DNA from: Proteromonas lacertae
Lineage: Eukaryota; Sar; Bigyra; Opalinata; Proteromonadidae
Assembly (NCBI GenBank): GCA_002245135.1
Contig: NGBS01001167.1
Coordinates: 124,001 to 188,000, forward strand
Direction of reading: 5' to 3'
Length of the DNA stretch: 64,000 bases
Shown here: piece by piece, positions 10,671 through 21,973 of the stretch
Layout: every line of letters starts with the position of its first letter
Position numbering within the stretch: the stretch's first letter is position 1
Program-made: the position numbers and the translations under genes
Notes under the pieces: generated by a model
Database searches by the model: none
What the model was told of the DNA's origin: nothing
The model's input: the letters and a program-made list of their open reading frames with translations, nothing else

Positions 10671-13600
10671 TTATAATTCAATTTGTTCTTTAATCTTATT
10701 CTGTAGATCTTTCAACTCGGTTATATCATATCTATACTTTTTAATCAAATCAACATATGATAATTCTTCTCCATTCAACATCTTACTTTCAAATTCTTCA
10801 GATTTCTTTTGAGCTTCTTCTATTACAGATGGAGGTAATTTAGCAATTCTAGCAACATTCATACCATAGCTTCTAGGACAACTTCCACTTTTTAACTTAT
10901 ACAAAAATACTATTGACATAATATTATAAATTGATTATATACTCAATGATTCTTCTTCAGAATCTTCATTTGTAATGCAATCCATGTGCTGTAAACTAAT
11001 GTTAGGATCATTACTAAAATCTTCAACTAATGAATGATAATGAGTTGAAAATAATGTTAAACATCCAATTCTTTCAGATATATACTTTAACGTAGAATAG
11101 GCTATTGCTGTTCCATCATATGTAGAAGTACCTCTTCCCAATTCATCAATAATAACAAGTGATTTCTCAGTAGCATGAGATAATATAGTGGATGTTTCAG
11201 ACATTTCAACATAGAATGTAGATTGTCCAGCCAAAATTTTGTCACTAGCCCCAATCCTTGTGAATATTCGATCTACTGGTGTTAATTGGCAAGATGATGC
11301 TGGTAGATAACATCCTAAATGTGCTAATATCACTAATACACAGGTTTGTCGAAGTATTGTTGATTTACCACCCATATTTGGACCAGTCAATAACATACAC
11401 TTTGAATCTATAAATAAATAAATAATTAATAATAATATACTATTGGATTCTTCTACACCCAATGCAATATCATTGGATATAAAATCAGATTTTGAATAAG
11501 TCTCAATAACACAAGGATGTCTAGATTCAGTAACTTTGAATAAAGGTTTATTATTAGATTTAACAAACTCTGGTCTACACATTTCCCCTCTGTTATCTCC
11601 TTCAGAAGAAACAATAGAAAAACTACAAAGTATATCTAACTGTGATAGAATAGATAATAAAGAATTCCATATTTCAGAATTCTCACAGAATTTAGCAAAT
11701 AGTGTTCTAATGGTATTATTTAATGCAATATCTCTTTTTTCTTCATTTGCTAATATCCCATCAAATTTTTCATTTATGAATTTAGTTTTATATCTTCTAA
11801 ATCCTTTCTTTTGCGATGTTAATATATAATCATCAGGAAGTTTATTACAGGAAGATTCTGGTACTTCTAATTGGTATCTATCTTTACCTTTTCCAAAATA
11901 TACTATTCTATTATTATTTAATATTTTTCTTTGTTTTTGTAAATATTCTTCTAATTCTTCCTCATATTGATGTATTAACTCTATTGAACTATCATATAAT
12001 TCATCAACTCCTTTATTTGGCTTGATTTGACCTGTTAACTCGGCTTGTTTATGATCAAATGCTCTATCAAAGAATAATAAAACATGTTGATAATTTGGAA
12101 ATAATTCATTGTCAGTAGATATTATTTTCTTATCATCAGGTGATTTTACTAATCTTTTCAACAATTCAGATTTCATTTCTGGAAAAATCGAAGAAAATAT
12201 TTCTGGAATTTTCTGAACATTTTTAAATGCTGTTATTGTCTTTAAGAATGTAGATATTTTCTGTTTATTATATTTAATTTCATCTTGTAATATAGCTCTT
12301 AAATCAGGATGACTTGGATGGTACTTTAAACAACCAATTCCATTTAATTGAGCCAGTGATCTTTCTAAGTCAGGTAATTGCTTTAATATATTTTGTAGAG
12401 ACTCTCTTTCATGTGGATAATTCATTAAATCTTCAACTGAATCAAGTCTCTGATTAATTACATCAACATTCCTAGGTGGATTACAGATAATACTCTTTAA
12501 GTTTCTTTTGCCAAATAATGTCTTGCAATGATCTAAATAGTGATATAATGTACCAGCTGAATCATTATTCATGTTATTATTAAATAATTCTAAGTTTTGT
12601 ATTGTTATTCCATCCATTATTACTGTTTCTTCATTATTTAAGTTGTTTAATGAATTTGATATTTCTTTAGTTACATTATTATTATTATTATGTGTTAATG
12701 GTGGTGGTGTAAAATATGATATATTCTTCATTGACATTACTTGATAATCAATTACACAATAATGTAAATAGAATAATAATCCACCAAATGATCTGATTGA
12801 TACTTGATATTCCTCTTTAAAACTATATATATTATAACAAATAATAATATATTTATATATTTATACTCTGTTTTATATTCATTCAATAAATCTATCAACT
12901 GTTTTGGCCATTTATTATCTCTATTATTCTCACTAACAAAATATCTCTCTTTATTAATAATTTCAACTACTTTCTTAGTAGTGTAATAATTACGTAAATT
13001 GATTTCAGTATATGCAGCATTAGGCACTTCATATTTAATTATTGACATTGTATTATTACTTATATTATTTCTATCAAATAATATTTCAGATGGATGTATT
13101 TCTATTATTAATGTTCTAAGTATTGATTTTTGGTCATTATCTATAAATTCAGTCATTTTTATCATTCCTGAGGCTGTATCACTCCAACATAAACCTATCT
13201 TATCTCTATCTTCATAGATTGATAGTAAATATAAAGGTTCAATTGATCTCTTATAACTATCATCATGAACAGTGTATATTTGAGTTCCTTTTGAAACGAT
13301 ATTACATATTTCTCTTTTTACACATTTATCTTTCTTTCCACTGGATTTGGAGTTTCTTTCTTTTAACATTAAAGGTGTTTCAGTTTGTTCAATTCTTGCA
13401 ACTCTATAACCTGCATCGATTAATTTTTTAGAATATTTTGGATAAGCAGGTTCAGGAAAACCAGCATGAGCAAATTCACCTTTCATATATCTATACATAA
13501 TGAATAATAAAATATAAATATACATTAAACCCAATTCTTTCACTGCAATATCTGCATCAAAATGATATAATTCATAGAATTTACCCAACTAAATAATGAT

Positions 13601-14937
13601 AATAATAATATAGAAATAGTATACTTTAAAGAATAGAATTGTATCATAATAATCAGTTTTAAATCCCCACCATTGCTGTAAACCAGGTGTTTGTTTATAC
13701 AAATAATCATTTGGTACTTTCAAAGTATGACAATCATAATTAGGATCAGTTGGTTTATTACCATATTTATCTCTTAAATCTTCTTTTAACCATTTATATG
13801 TATTATGTTCATGATTTCCATTATCAAAAGTTGCTTTTCCACTTCCTCTTTCAGTAATTGGTGAAGTAAAATTGCTATTATCACTATTATTATTATTATA
13901 GCTTGGACTACTAGTTGATCTCTTACTATTTGAAGATGAAGGAGTAGTTACTATATTCTTAACACTACTTTTATTTCTTTTAGGTGTTGAATATTTAGCC
14001 TTTTTCACTGGAGAAAAGGAGATAATTTCTTCTTCATCTATTTCTTCACTATCATCATCATCATCTACAACTAATCCTTTCAATAAATTATCATCATTTT
14101 CTTCTTCTTCTGTATCACTTTCACCGTTATAACTATCATTATCATCATCTATTATCTTAAACTTTTGTAAGTTTCTTTTTAAATCTTCTTTCTTCTTTAT
14201 TGATGCTTTTATTAATCTTTTCTTCGCTGATGATGGTGCTGATGTTATTGAAGGTGAATTACTACTACTAGAAGAGGATTGTTTTATAGGAGTTGGCATT
14301 TTTATTTCTTCTTCACTATCTGCTTCTTCAATTTTCTGTGATGATGGTTTGGATGGGATAAATAATGTCTCATTTTCATCATCATCTGATAGACTCTCCA
14401 TAGTTTCCACTTTAGGAACTTTGGTGATTGATGAATTGTTGGATTTGAATGTTATACTACTGTTATCTTCAGGTTCTGTGTCTGATTCTTCTAATTGGGT
14501 TAATTTGGGATATGTTATAAAACGATACTTTTCATTTGATAAATCTATTGTCTCTAATTCATTATCATCATATCTATAAGATAATTAAATGATATATTTA
14601 TTAAATACTCGACTGAAAAAGTATTCACTCCTTCTTTAGACTTAATAGTACCTGGATACCATTCTTTATCCTAATTAAATTATTAATCTCGTTTAATTTA
14701 TACTTTAGGCCAGTATACTTCGATTCTTTTACCTACTATACTTTCATTTAGTTGTTGAGGTAAATTATTCACTTTTATAATTTTAGCTGGACTTTGATTT
14801 ATTTTACTTTCCTGTTTTCTTTTCATGGGTGAATCATTCTTTGAAACTATATTATATAGAATAATAATAACTCTACTGGATGGTGATTGTGTATTACTTT
14901 GGCTTGATGAGAAAAATGATAAAATACTCTTCTGCAT
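10671..14937 (-). CDS. MSH6: DNA mismatch repair protein MSH6 with N-terminal PIP box and Tudor domain
   Basis: Chosen start 14937 gives MQKSILSFFSSS, a PCNA-binding PIP box (QxxLxxFF); an in-frame ATG at 14982 is possible but buries it. A Tudor-like domain follows (KRIEVYWPKDKEWYPGTI ... YDDNELETIDL), then an acidic, Ser-rich linker, the MutS mismatch-binding domain (GKFYELYHFDADIAVKELG, HAGFPEPAYPKY), and connector, lever and clamp regions. The ATPase has Walker A TGPNMGGKST, Walker B LVIIDELGRGTSTYDG and FSTHYHSL, and ends in a helical tail. About seven introns of 33-44 nt interrupt it, among them one near 11410 that is a multiple of three. MSH6 pairs with MSH2 to recognise base mismatches and small loops. 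The Tudor module replaces the PWWP of animal MSH6, as in plants. Confidence 0.95.
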
Positions 14938-15379
14938 TTTAGCAAAACAACAAAAAAGAAATTTCCCTCCAAAATTAATCAAGCCAAATATTTTATCATC
15001 ATTACAATTTTAATTCTTTCATTTTATTTCATATATTGACAAAATAAAGATAAAATTATTTATTTGAATATAACTATGAATATGAATAGATTTTTTTTGT
15101 AATGATAAATAAACATTTTTACAAAATTAGTCTAGTATAAATGCAGAGTGGTGTATTTATGGTTATTAATAATTGATTATTTATAATTATTACTAATTAT
15201 GTTAAACTTTATTTTTTTCACTCATTTGCCAATGAATTGTAATGGTATAGTTACGGTATGTACAATGAATCAAGTGCTATAGGTATAGATAAATAGAAGT
15301 AGTTTTTAAATTGATTTGCAGGTTGTACAAAAACTATCAAACAATAATCAAGCTTTTGAATCTTTTGATTTATCAAATA
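14938..15379. other. Intergenic stretch between MSH6 and the Hsp70 remnant
   Basis: About 440 AT-rich bases. The left end should hold the MSH6 promoter: TCAAGCCAAATA at 14979-14990 recurs near other starts. No convincing gene or RNA was seen in the rest. Confidence 0.4.
14979..14990. promoter_or_regulatory. Recurrent TCAAGCC(A/G)AAT element
   Basis: The site lies 42 bases upstream of the MSH6 ATG. The same heptamer followed by AAAT or GAAT occurs at 21929 and, on the other strand, at 42108, each 25-45 bases from an ATG. A regulatory role is inferred. Confidence 0.3.
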
Positions 15380-15656
15380 ATGAGTATTGGTATAGATTTA
15401 GGTACTTGCTTATCATTGATTGCGATTAACAAAGATAATGTTATTAAAATATTACCAAATGAAAGTGGAGTAAGAGTTACTCCGTTTACAAAATTTTCTT
15501 CATAAATTTTTATTTAGTGATATAACTAGAACTCCAGAAGGAAGTCCAATAGAAGTTGAGTTTTCAATAAACGAAAGTGGAATGTTAATAGTAAAAGGAA
15601 TTGATTTAAGTAATCCATATCACACAAAAGAAATAAAAGTAGATATTAGTAAATAA
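15380..15656 (+). pseudogene. Hsp70 remnant with the middle of the gene missing
   Basis: The ATG at 15380 opens MSIGIDLGTCLSLIAINKDN and continues to NESGVRVTPF, the start of the Hsp70 ATPase domain (GIDLGTT and the G-x-R-x-TPS region). After a stop at about 15505, the next readable piece is RTPEGSPIEVEFSINESG followed by MLIVKGIDLSN, the end of the Hsp70 substrate-binding beta-sandwich, to TAA at 15656. Some 400 residues between these ends are absent, and no GT-AG intron restores a single frame. It is a relic of an internally deleted Hsp70 gene. A functional short product is unlikely. Confidence 0.7.
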
Positions 15657-15774
15657 ATATGATTATAAATGGTGAATGATATATTATTTTTATGATTATA
15701 ATTATTTATTAAAAAACAAAAGAAACATATTCACATAACAAAATGTCAAAGAACATTAAAAATATAAAGAAAAT

Positions 15775-17337
15775 TTACTTCTTTTCTTCAACTGGATGTT
15801 GTAATTTATACTCTAACAACATATGATTATCAGGTTTTAATCCAAGACATGCTCTTAATATATTAACAATACATTCTCTTTGTTTGAATAAAGCATTAAT
15901 AACTGGTGTACCTCTTGGAACTTCTGGAGCTTTAGTCAAATAACTTAAGATAGACAACACTGAATTCATTCTTTCAAAACCACTACTACCTGGATATTCT
16001 ACACTTATTCTCTCCATTAATTCAGTAATAACAATAAGATCTAAGATTATAGGAGCAGCTAATAAGGAATCTTCACACGTATTATGCATTGAAATGGTAT
16101 TAATTCCTCCCATAAATATCTCAGTAGTATATTCATCAATAGCTCTTTTACTATCACCAACATATGGTACATATTTAATAACTACAATATGATCTGGTTT
16201 TTCACCTTCTTTATATAATATTCTATTGCTATTAACCATATCATCAATCACTGTTGATTTACTAATCTCTTTAGATCTGAATTGTTGTGGAGCTGATAAA
16301 TTCTTACCATCGTTATTACCAAGATGATTATAACTACATACACTTACTGGCTTTAATCCACTGGATATTAAATAATCAACCATTACAGACTTCATCTTAG
16401 TTTGTCCAGACTTTAAGTCACTTCCTCCAATGAAAGTATTATGTTTTGTTGCTAATTCTACAACACCTGGTACTAGTGTATTTTGAGGACTTGCATTGAT
16501 AAATGAACATCCTTCTAATATTGCAGCTACTGCAAATACAGTGGATGGAGCAACTTCACTCTCACTTCTATCAATTGCTTTTAATAAATTATCAGCTGTA
16601 TCATTAACACCATCTTGTAATTCGCTGAATCTTTCTGTATTGGCTGTCCAGAATACAATCACTTTATCTACACCATTATTCTTCTTAAAATTTCTAATAT
16701 CTTCACGAATCTTTTCTAAATGCTGTTTCTTATCATCACCTGGTAAGACGTTATCTACTCTGTCTGCTTGATTTCCTGCTATGAAATCAGGGTAATAGAT
16801 TGATGGTAATGGAATCATATCTTTCATAAATGGATAGACTTTCTCTTGGAAGGTAATATCATACACTCTGGCTCTTTTCATTGCATCACCGATATTCATT
16901 GAACTAATATCCCAACCACCCACTACCATATCGTTTGGATTGACCATTGGTAAAAGACTGTTGAATGGGACGTAGACTTCTTGAGCTCCTGACACACCAA
17001 TCTTTACTGTTGATGCTTGAGTTAAAGAACCTACATAATCAGCATGTCTTGTTCCTTTCTTTGTTTCCCATGAGATTTTTTCTCTATTAGCAATAATTCC
17101 TCCTGTAACTGTTGTTCCATTATTACCTCCCCAACCAATGAACATAACACCAAGCTTTGGCACTTTTCTGTTTGTTTTGAAGGTGTATTGAGTGGTCTTT
17201 GGCTTTACTTTTAATTTGCCACCTTCACGAACAACTTGTGTCTCATCATAGCTGTATTTAGCTGTAATCTCATCAGGTGTGTAGTTTACTGCATCTGAGT
17301 CGATCTCTATTGCTTCATTTGAAAAGGATGTTGCCAT
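15775..17337 (-). CDS. INO1: Inositol-3-phosphate synthase
   Basis: An uninterrupted frame of 520 codons, close to the usual ~510-530. It carries the Rossmann NAD-binding motif [16 protein letters not shown], then [12 protein letters not shown], the conserved [13 protein letters not shown] region, [32 protein letters not shown] with the [10 protein letters not shown] that follows, and [19 protein letters not shown]. The enzyme turns glucose-6-phosphate into myo-inositol-3-phosphate using NAD, the first committed step of inositol synthesis. It is intronless and visibly less AT-rich than its neighbours, as expected for a highly expressed gene. Cytosolic; no targeting sequence was seen. Confidence 0.97.
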   Translation of the reverse strand: MATSFSNEAIEIDSDAVNYTPDEITAKYSYDETQVVREGGKLKVKPKTTQYTFKTNRKVPKLGVMFIGWGGNNGTTVTGGIIANREKISWETKKGTRHADYVGSLTQASTVKIGVSGAQEVYVPFNSLLPMVNPNDMVVGGWDISSMNIGDAMKRARVYDITFQEKVYPFMKDMIPLPSIYYPDFIAGNQADRVDNVLPGDDKKQHLEKIREDIRNFKKNNGVDKVIVFWTANTERFSELQDGVNDTADNLLKAIDRSESEVAPSTVFAVAAILEGCSFINASPQNTLVPGVVELATKHNTFIGGSDLKSGQTKMKSVMVDYLISSGLKPVSVCSYNHLGNNDGKNLSAPQQFRSKEISKSTVIDDMVNSNRILYKEGEKPDHIVVIKYVPYVGDSKRAIDEYTTEIFMGGINTISMHNTCEDSLLAAPIILDLIVITELMERISVEYPGSSGFERMNSVLSILSYLTKAPEVPRGTPVINALFKQRECIVNILRACLGLKPDNHMLLEYKLQHPVEEKK

Positions 17338-17521
17338 TCTTAAATAGAAGAAAAATTATAAAAGAGAGAATATTCTAGAAAATCAAACAAAATCTTTTTC
17401 ATTTTAGATTTTAAAATTAAAATTTTATACTTCAATAAATACAACAAATCAGTTGAAAATTATATTATCAGAATAACTATATTAAATAACCATGTATGTT
17501 CTTTACAATAATAATGAGTAT

Positions 17522-18921
17522 CTATTTTGTTTTCTTTTTTGCAGAAGCTGTTTGTCTTTTCCCAGTTGTTATTACACCATGAGCACTATACAAAACATAA
17601 TTGATATGGATATACTCATTCCAAGCAGTATATTTTGCTAAATGTCTTGGATCTAGACTTGGACCAACCTAGATACATTTACATAATATTATATACATTC
17701 TTCATTGCTTTTTCAAAATCACTGTACTTGATTGGAGGTATATTTTCTGGTAAAATCTTTGACACATCTTTATTTCTTATCTATTCATTCAATATATATC
17801 ATACAGACTATTAATATAACAATATATACAGGTATAAAGGCAGCTTCTCTACATAATGCAGTTAAATCACTACAAGAATAACCTGATGTTTCATCAACCA
17901 ACTATTAATATAAAATAATAATATAACAATAAAAATATACAACTTTAAATTCTCCATCACTTATTTTATATTTTTCATTCTTCAATAAATTATGTATTAA
18001 ATTATTTCGACATTTATTATCTGGTAATGGAACTAATATTCTTTTACTAAATCTTCGTAAGACTGCATCATCTAATTCCCATGGTATATTCGTTGCTCCC
18101 ATTACTAATAAATGATTCTCTATTTCATTAGAATTAGAATTATCATTATTTAATCCATCCATTTGAACCATAAATTCAGTTTTCAATCTTCGACTTGATT
18201 CATTTTCACCATCTTTTCTTGATGTCAATAATGAATCAATTTCATCTATGAATATTACTGAAGGACTCATTTTTCTTCCTAATTCAAATAAGGCTTTTAT
18301 TAACTTTTCACTTTCACCCATCCATTTCGATGTTAAACTTGAAGCACTTACACTAAAAAATGTAGCATCACTTTCTGTTGCTACTGCCTTCGCTAATAAT
18401 GTCTTACCTGTTCCTGGAGGTCCAAATAATAATATTCCATTTGGAGGTTTTCTTAATCCAGTAAATAAATCTGGTCTTTTTGATGGTAATATTACTGCTT
18501 CATCCAATGCTGATTTGGCTGTTTCTAAACCTGAAATAGATGAGAATGGAACATTGGGATTGTTTACTACTAATTCCTGAAGCATTTTCTGTTCAAATTC
18601 ATTAGCAGGGTTTATTTTGCGTTTCACAATTGGCATATTTTTTATAGACTCTGCTTTTGATACAAAAAAATTCAGCTGTTGCAACCTTATTGCATATTCT
18701 GGTAAATTTTGTGGTATAGCTAAAATAACATCTTTAAAATGTAATACTTTTTATTCTATTCATTAACGCTTCAGCAGTAGATGTGTATTCTCTATTGGCT
18801 TCCTTAAACAAACCATTTCTTTCAAATTGCTGTCCCTACACTAATAGATACAATTATATACATTTATATTAGCCTGATTTACTAGTACATCTAGTTGTGC
18901 CACTGATGGATTTATATTCAT
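17522..18921 (-). CDS. MIT-domain AAA ATPase, spastin/VPS4-like (paralog 1)
   Basis: Starts at 18921 (MNINPSVAQLDVLVNQAN). Five introns of 26-49 nt are read. An N-terminal MIT domain (GQQFERNGLFKEANREYTS) precedes one AAA+ module: FGPPGTGKTLLAKAVA (Walker A), SVIFIDEIDSLLTSRKDG (Walker B), second region of homology with GATNIPWELDDAVLRRFSKR, and the lid GYSCSDLTALCREAAF. LFTGLR and SKWMGESEKL place it with the meiotic clade (spastin, katanin, fidgetin, VPS4). Such enzymes thread tubulin tails or ESCRT-III; which one is not decided here. The basic tail (KRQTASAKKKTK) differs from paralog 2. Codons from NEFEQ to the start of the last conserved helix, introns included, are almost identical to paralog 2. 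Confidence 0.88.
17731..18603 (-). repeat. Near-identical AAA core block, inverted partner of 39283-40155
   Basis: An 873-base block is almost base-identical to 39283-40155 on the other strand, including two introns (39 and 49 nt). I saw only about three differences, all close to the 5' end. Identity collapses abruptly on both sides, while the flanking exons still encode related but diverged protein. Confidence 0.9.
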
Positions 18922-18990
18922 AAAGAAAAACGTAAAAATTAAAAATTAAAATGAATAAATAGCAGATCGTGCATCCTTTTTTATTCAAAA

Positions 18991-19005
18991 AATATAGTCG
19001 TTTTA
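18991..19005. promoter_or_regulatory. Upstream motif AATATAGTCGTTTTA
   Basis: In gene sense AAAACGACTATATTTTTTGA, 70 bases upstream of the AAA paralog 1 start. A copy of the element at 1972, 9231 and elsewhere. Confidence 0.35.
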
Positions 19006-19178
19006 TTTTTATTTTTGATTTTATTATTTAACATCAGCATTAAATACATATATCAGCAGATTATAATATAATCAATTTATACAAGCAATATAAAAGTTAA
19101 AACATAATTTTTTAAAAATATGTAACGGATTAATTTTTTATTAAAATCAAAAAAATCATTTTATAAACACAAATAATT

Positions 19179-20420
19179 ATGAAGGGGGTATATATTACAA
19201 TTGTCATAGTATTAACAGTCACTATAGCTACACTTATACTCTTTACTATTGGTGGTAGAAATGTACAGGTTGTTATTAAGACTGAAGATAAGATGTCAGA
19301 AATTCAATTAAGTGAAGATATCTATATACAAAATTGTATTTATGATTATCGAATAAAGTCATTCAGAATCTTTGTTTTTAGTCCTCCTGTATTTCCTAAT
19401 TCCTCCTGTGTATTGGATTATGATACTACGAAAGTGAACTGTTCATACTATTATAAACCCTACAGAATATTTACAAGTCCATATGGTCATTTAATCATTC
19501 CAAACATCTATACACGATTTCCTAAATATATAATAATAAATGAAACAAGAATTCCAGTAAATATACCATATCAAGGAGATGAACCAATATATAATTTAGA
19601 TTTGTGTATTTGTAAGTTAGTGAATTATACAGCTGTAAATCGATTAATTCAAACAATTGAAGCATATAGACTGTTTGGAGTTGATCATTTTACTCTATAT
19701 TTAACGAGTGCCTCTGAAACTGTATTAAAAGTAATATCATATTACCAATCATTAAATATAATGGAATTAGTGATAAGTAATAAATCATTTATATTCAGTA
19801 AATATATGATAGATCAAATGTATGGTCAACTAGCTAAAGGAGATGATTGTATATATCGAAATATGAAAAGATCTAAAGGAGTAATAGTAGCTGATTTAGA
19901 TGAAATACTTTGGCCTGTAAAACATAAAACTATAACTGATTTGATTGATTATTATAAGAAATATAATTACTTTACACTTCGAAGTTTTCAATTTCATACT
20001 GAAGTGGTGAATGGTTATGATAGATGGACTCATAATATACCTGATACAGATATATTTATATATCGAGAATATTGTCGATATAAACAAGGATGGGTTCAAA
20101 AGAATATTTATACCAAATTAGATGCAATCTATTCAATATTTATCCATTGGATATTGGATGGCACAAACGAATTGAAAAGGATATATGTACCTCATGAAAT
20201 AATGTATATTCGACATACAAGAAGATTGAGAAGCTTGAAAGAAGTATCTTGTGAATCAAACTGGACAACAATGGCTGTAGATCCTAGAGAAAAAATAATA
20301 AACAAATTTGCGAAGAAAATACGAAAAATACTCCAAATCAACCCTCCTTCTATAATACAACCTCCCATTTTGAAAGATATTTCCCCTCTTAAACGATTAT
20401 TGTATAAATTGATTTATTAA
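19179..20420 (+). CDS. Type II membrane glycosyltransferase, GT92 (DUF23) family
   Basis: An intronless frame of 413 codons. Residues 4-24 (VYITIVIVLTVTIATLILF) form a signal anchor. The lumenal domain shows LDLCICKLVNYTAVNRL followed by EAYRLFGVDHFTLYL, then QLAKGDDCIYRNM and GVIVADLDEILWP, matching the GT92 order: an LCVCPL-like strand, the helix-to-HF segment, DC-x-YR and a DxDE metal-binding motif. GT92 enzymes add beta-galactose to glycans in animals, and the family is widespread in protists. Several N-glycosylation sequons are present (NSSC, NCSY, NYTA). It sits inside the divergent spacer of the AAA/TPM-RING pair, while the second such pair (38644-38963) lacks it. The donor sugar is not deducible. 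Confidence 0.85.
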   Translation: MKGVYITIVIVLTVTIATLILFTIGGRNVQVVIKTEDKMSEIQLSEDIYIQNCIYDYRIKSFRIFVFSPPVFPNSSCVLDYDTTKVNCSYYYKPYRIFTSPYGHLIIPNIYTRFPKYIIINETRIPVNIPYQGDEPIYNLDLCICKLVNYTAVNRLIQTIEAYRLFGVDHFTLYLTSASETVLKVISYYQSLNIMELVISNKSFIFSKYMIDQMYGQLAKGDDCIYRNMKRSKGVIVADLDEILWPVKHKTITDLIDYYKKYNYFTLRSFQFHTEVVNGYDRWTHNIPDTDIFIYREYCRYKQGWVQKNIYTKLDAIYSIFIHWILDGTNELKRIYVPHEIMYIRHTRRLRSLKEVSCESNWTTMAVDPREKIINKFAKKIRKILQINPPSIIQPPILKDISPLKRLLYKLIY

Positions 20421-20538
20421 AGTCGTCTCGTTTGTTTATATATGTTTGTATTAATTTCTAACATCATTAGCATATGAAAAACTAATAATACATTAATACA
20501 ATATTCTTATCGTATTATTGTACTTCCTTTATTTCTCG

Positions 20539-21846
20539 ATGAAGAATTTGCTAATAATCTTTTTTTGTTATATATCATTATATTTGTGTCAAGAAATTCC
20601 AAATCCCAACAAAGAACCACTGAAATGTGGGGATTATAGAGATATTACAATAGGTTCAATATGTGACCCAGATAAATATCTAACATATGATCAAATAAAA
20701 GAGTATTAATAATTGTTGTCATTGTAATAGAGAAATGTCAATAGTAAACCAAATTCAAAATAAATACATTATACAGTGTAAAACCCCAAGAAATGTACAA
20801 GTTGGAATAGCTTTACTAAAAACATATACAGATGGTAAATCAATAATAAAGAAAGCAAAAAGTATTTATGATTCATGGGGTATTGGATATGAAGACTGTG
20901 GTTCAGGAATATTACTACTACTGTCCGTAGAACATCATAAATTTCATGTTGTGACAGGTTCAAAAATAAAACAAAAATTAACAGATCAATTAGCTAAAAG
21001 AATCTTGGGAAGAATGACAGTAGAATTACAAAATGAAAATTACCATAAAGCAATAATGATATTCTTAAATGTATTATTATTATTATTATTATATATAAAT
21101 AGTGTACAGATGAAGTTTTGAAAAATGGTGATTTAAAAGAAGATGTAAATTACTTTTCTGTATTTTGTGTGTTTGGATTGATATTTGCAATGATTGCATT
21201 TATCTGTAATGATTATTATAAATCACAAAAAGAGTAATAATATATATATATATATTTAAATATATATATTTAAATATAATTATTTAATAGACAAAAACAA
21301 TTTGAAAAATTATTAACTTCATTAAAACAGATAAAAAGACAGAAAGAACATCCTGAGAATTATGAGTGTAATTCATGTCCTATATGTTTAGAAGATTTTG
21401 ATGATTCTAAAGATATTATTACATTGTTGTGTGGACATAAGTATTGCAAAGAATGTCTAAAGAAATATTGCGAAAGTGGGAAAGAAAGCTGTCCAATATG
21501 CAGAAGAAACTTATTTTCTAATGAAGAACAAAAGCGAGATGATGATTCTTCTGCTCCTTCAACTTCGAATGATAATTGTAATAATAATAGTAGTACAATC
21601 CCAGAAGCAGCGAATAACATTGACTCAGAATTGTATTTTAGATTTAATAGTTTGAGAAATATACACCCTGGTTATATCAGTAATTCAACAATAGAAAGGT
21701 GGCGTAATAATAATTTTGAAGAAGATTTTGTTGTTGAAGAAAGAGAAATGCCAATGAATCACACAAGAGAGTATAACACTTCAGATTATTCTGCTTTTGG
21801 AGGAGGCAATAGTAATGATAGTGGTGGTGCTAGTGGGAGTTGGTAA
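20539..21846 (+). CDS. TPM-domain membrane protein with cytosolic RING finger (paralog 1)
   Basis: The ATG at 20539 gives a signal peptide (MKNLLIIFFCYISLYLCQE). Three introns (28, 32 and 57 nt) are removed. Next is a TPM domain (TLP18.3/Psb32/MOLO-1/YgcG fold): GDYRDITIGSICDPDKYLT, VGIALLKTYTDGKS, IYDSWGIGYEDCGSGILLLL and FHVVTGSKIKQKLTDQ. Then a transmembrane helix (FSVFCVFGLIFAMIAFI), a basic linker, and a C3HC4 RING (CPICLED ... CGHKYCKECL ... CPICRR). The protein ends GGASGSW, like the Gly-rich terminal-Trp tails of bacterial YgcG proteins, although here the RING lies in between. The layout suggests a membrane-anchored ubiquitin ligase whose lumenal or extracellular TPM domain senses something. 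A diverged paralog lies at 37419. Confidence 0.85.
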
Positions 21847-21928
21847 ATGCAATCATTATTAAAATAATTATTTTTGTTATATGTTAATGTTTAAAACAAG
21901 AAATATTCAAAATGAAAATGAAAAATAG

Positions 21929-21940
21929 TCAAGCCAAATT
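21929..21940. promoter_or_regulatory. TCAAGCCAAATT element
   Basis: Lies 34-45 bases upstream of the coiled-coil gene start at 21974; the same core as at 14979. Confidence 0.3.
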
Positions 21941-21973
21941 ATATTTTTGAATTTTTGAATTGATTTTATCTCG

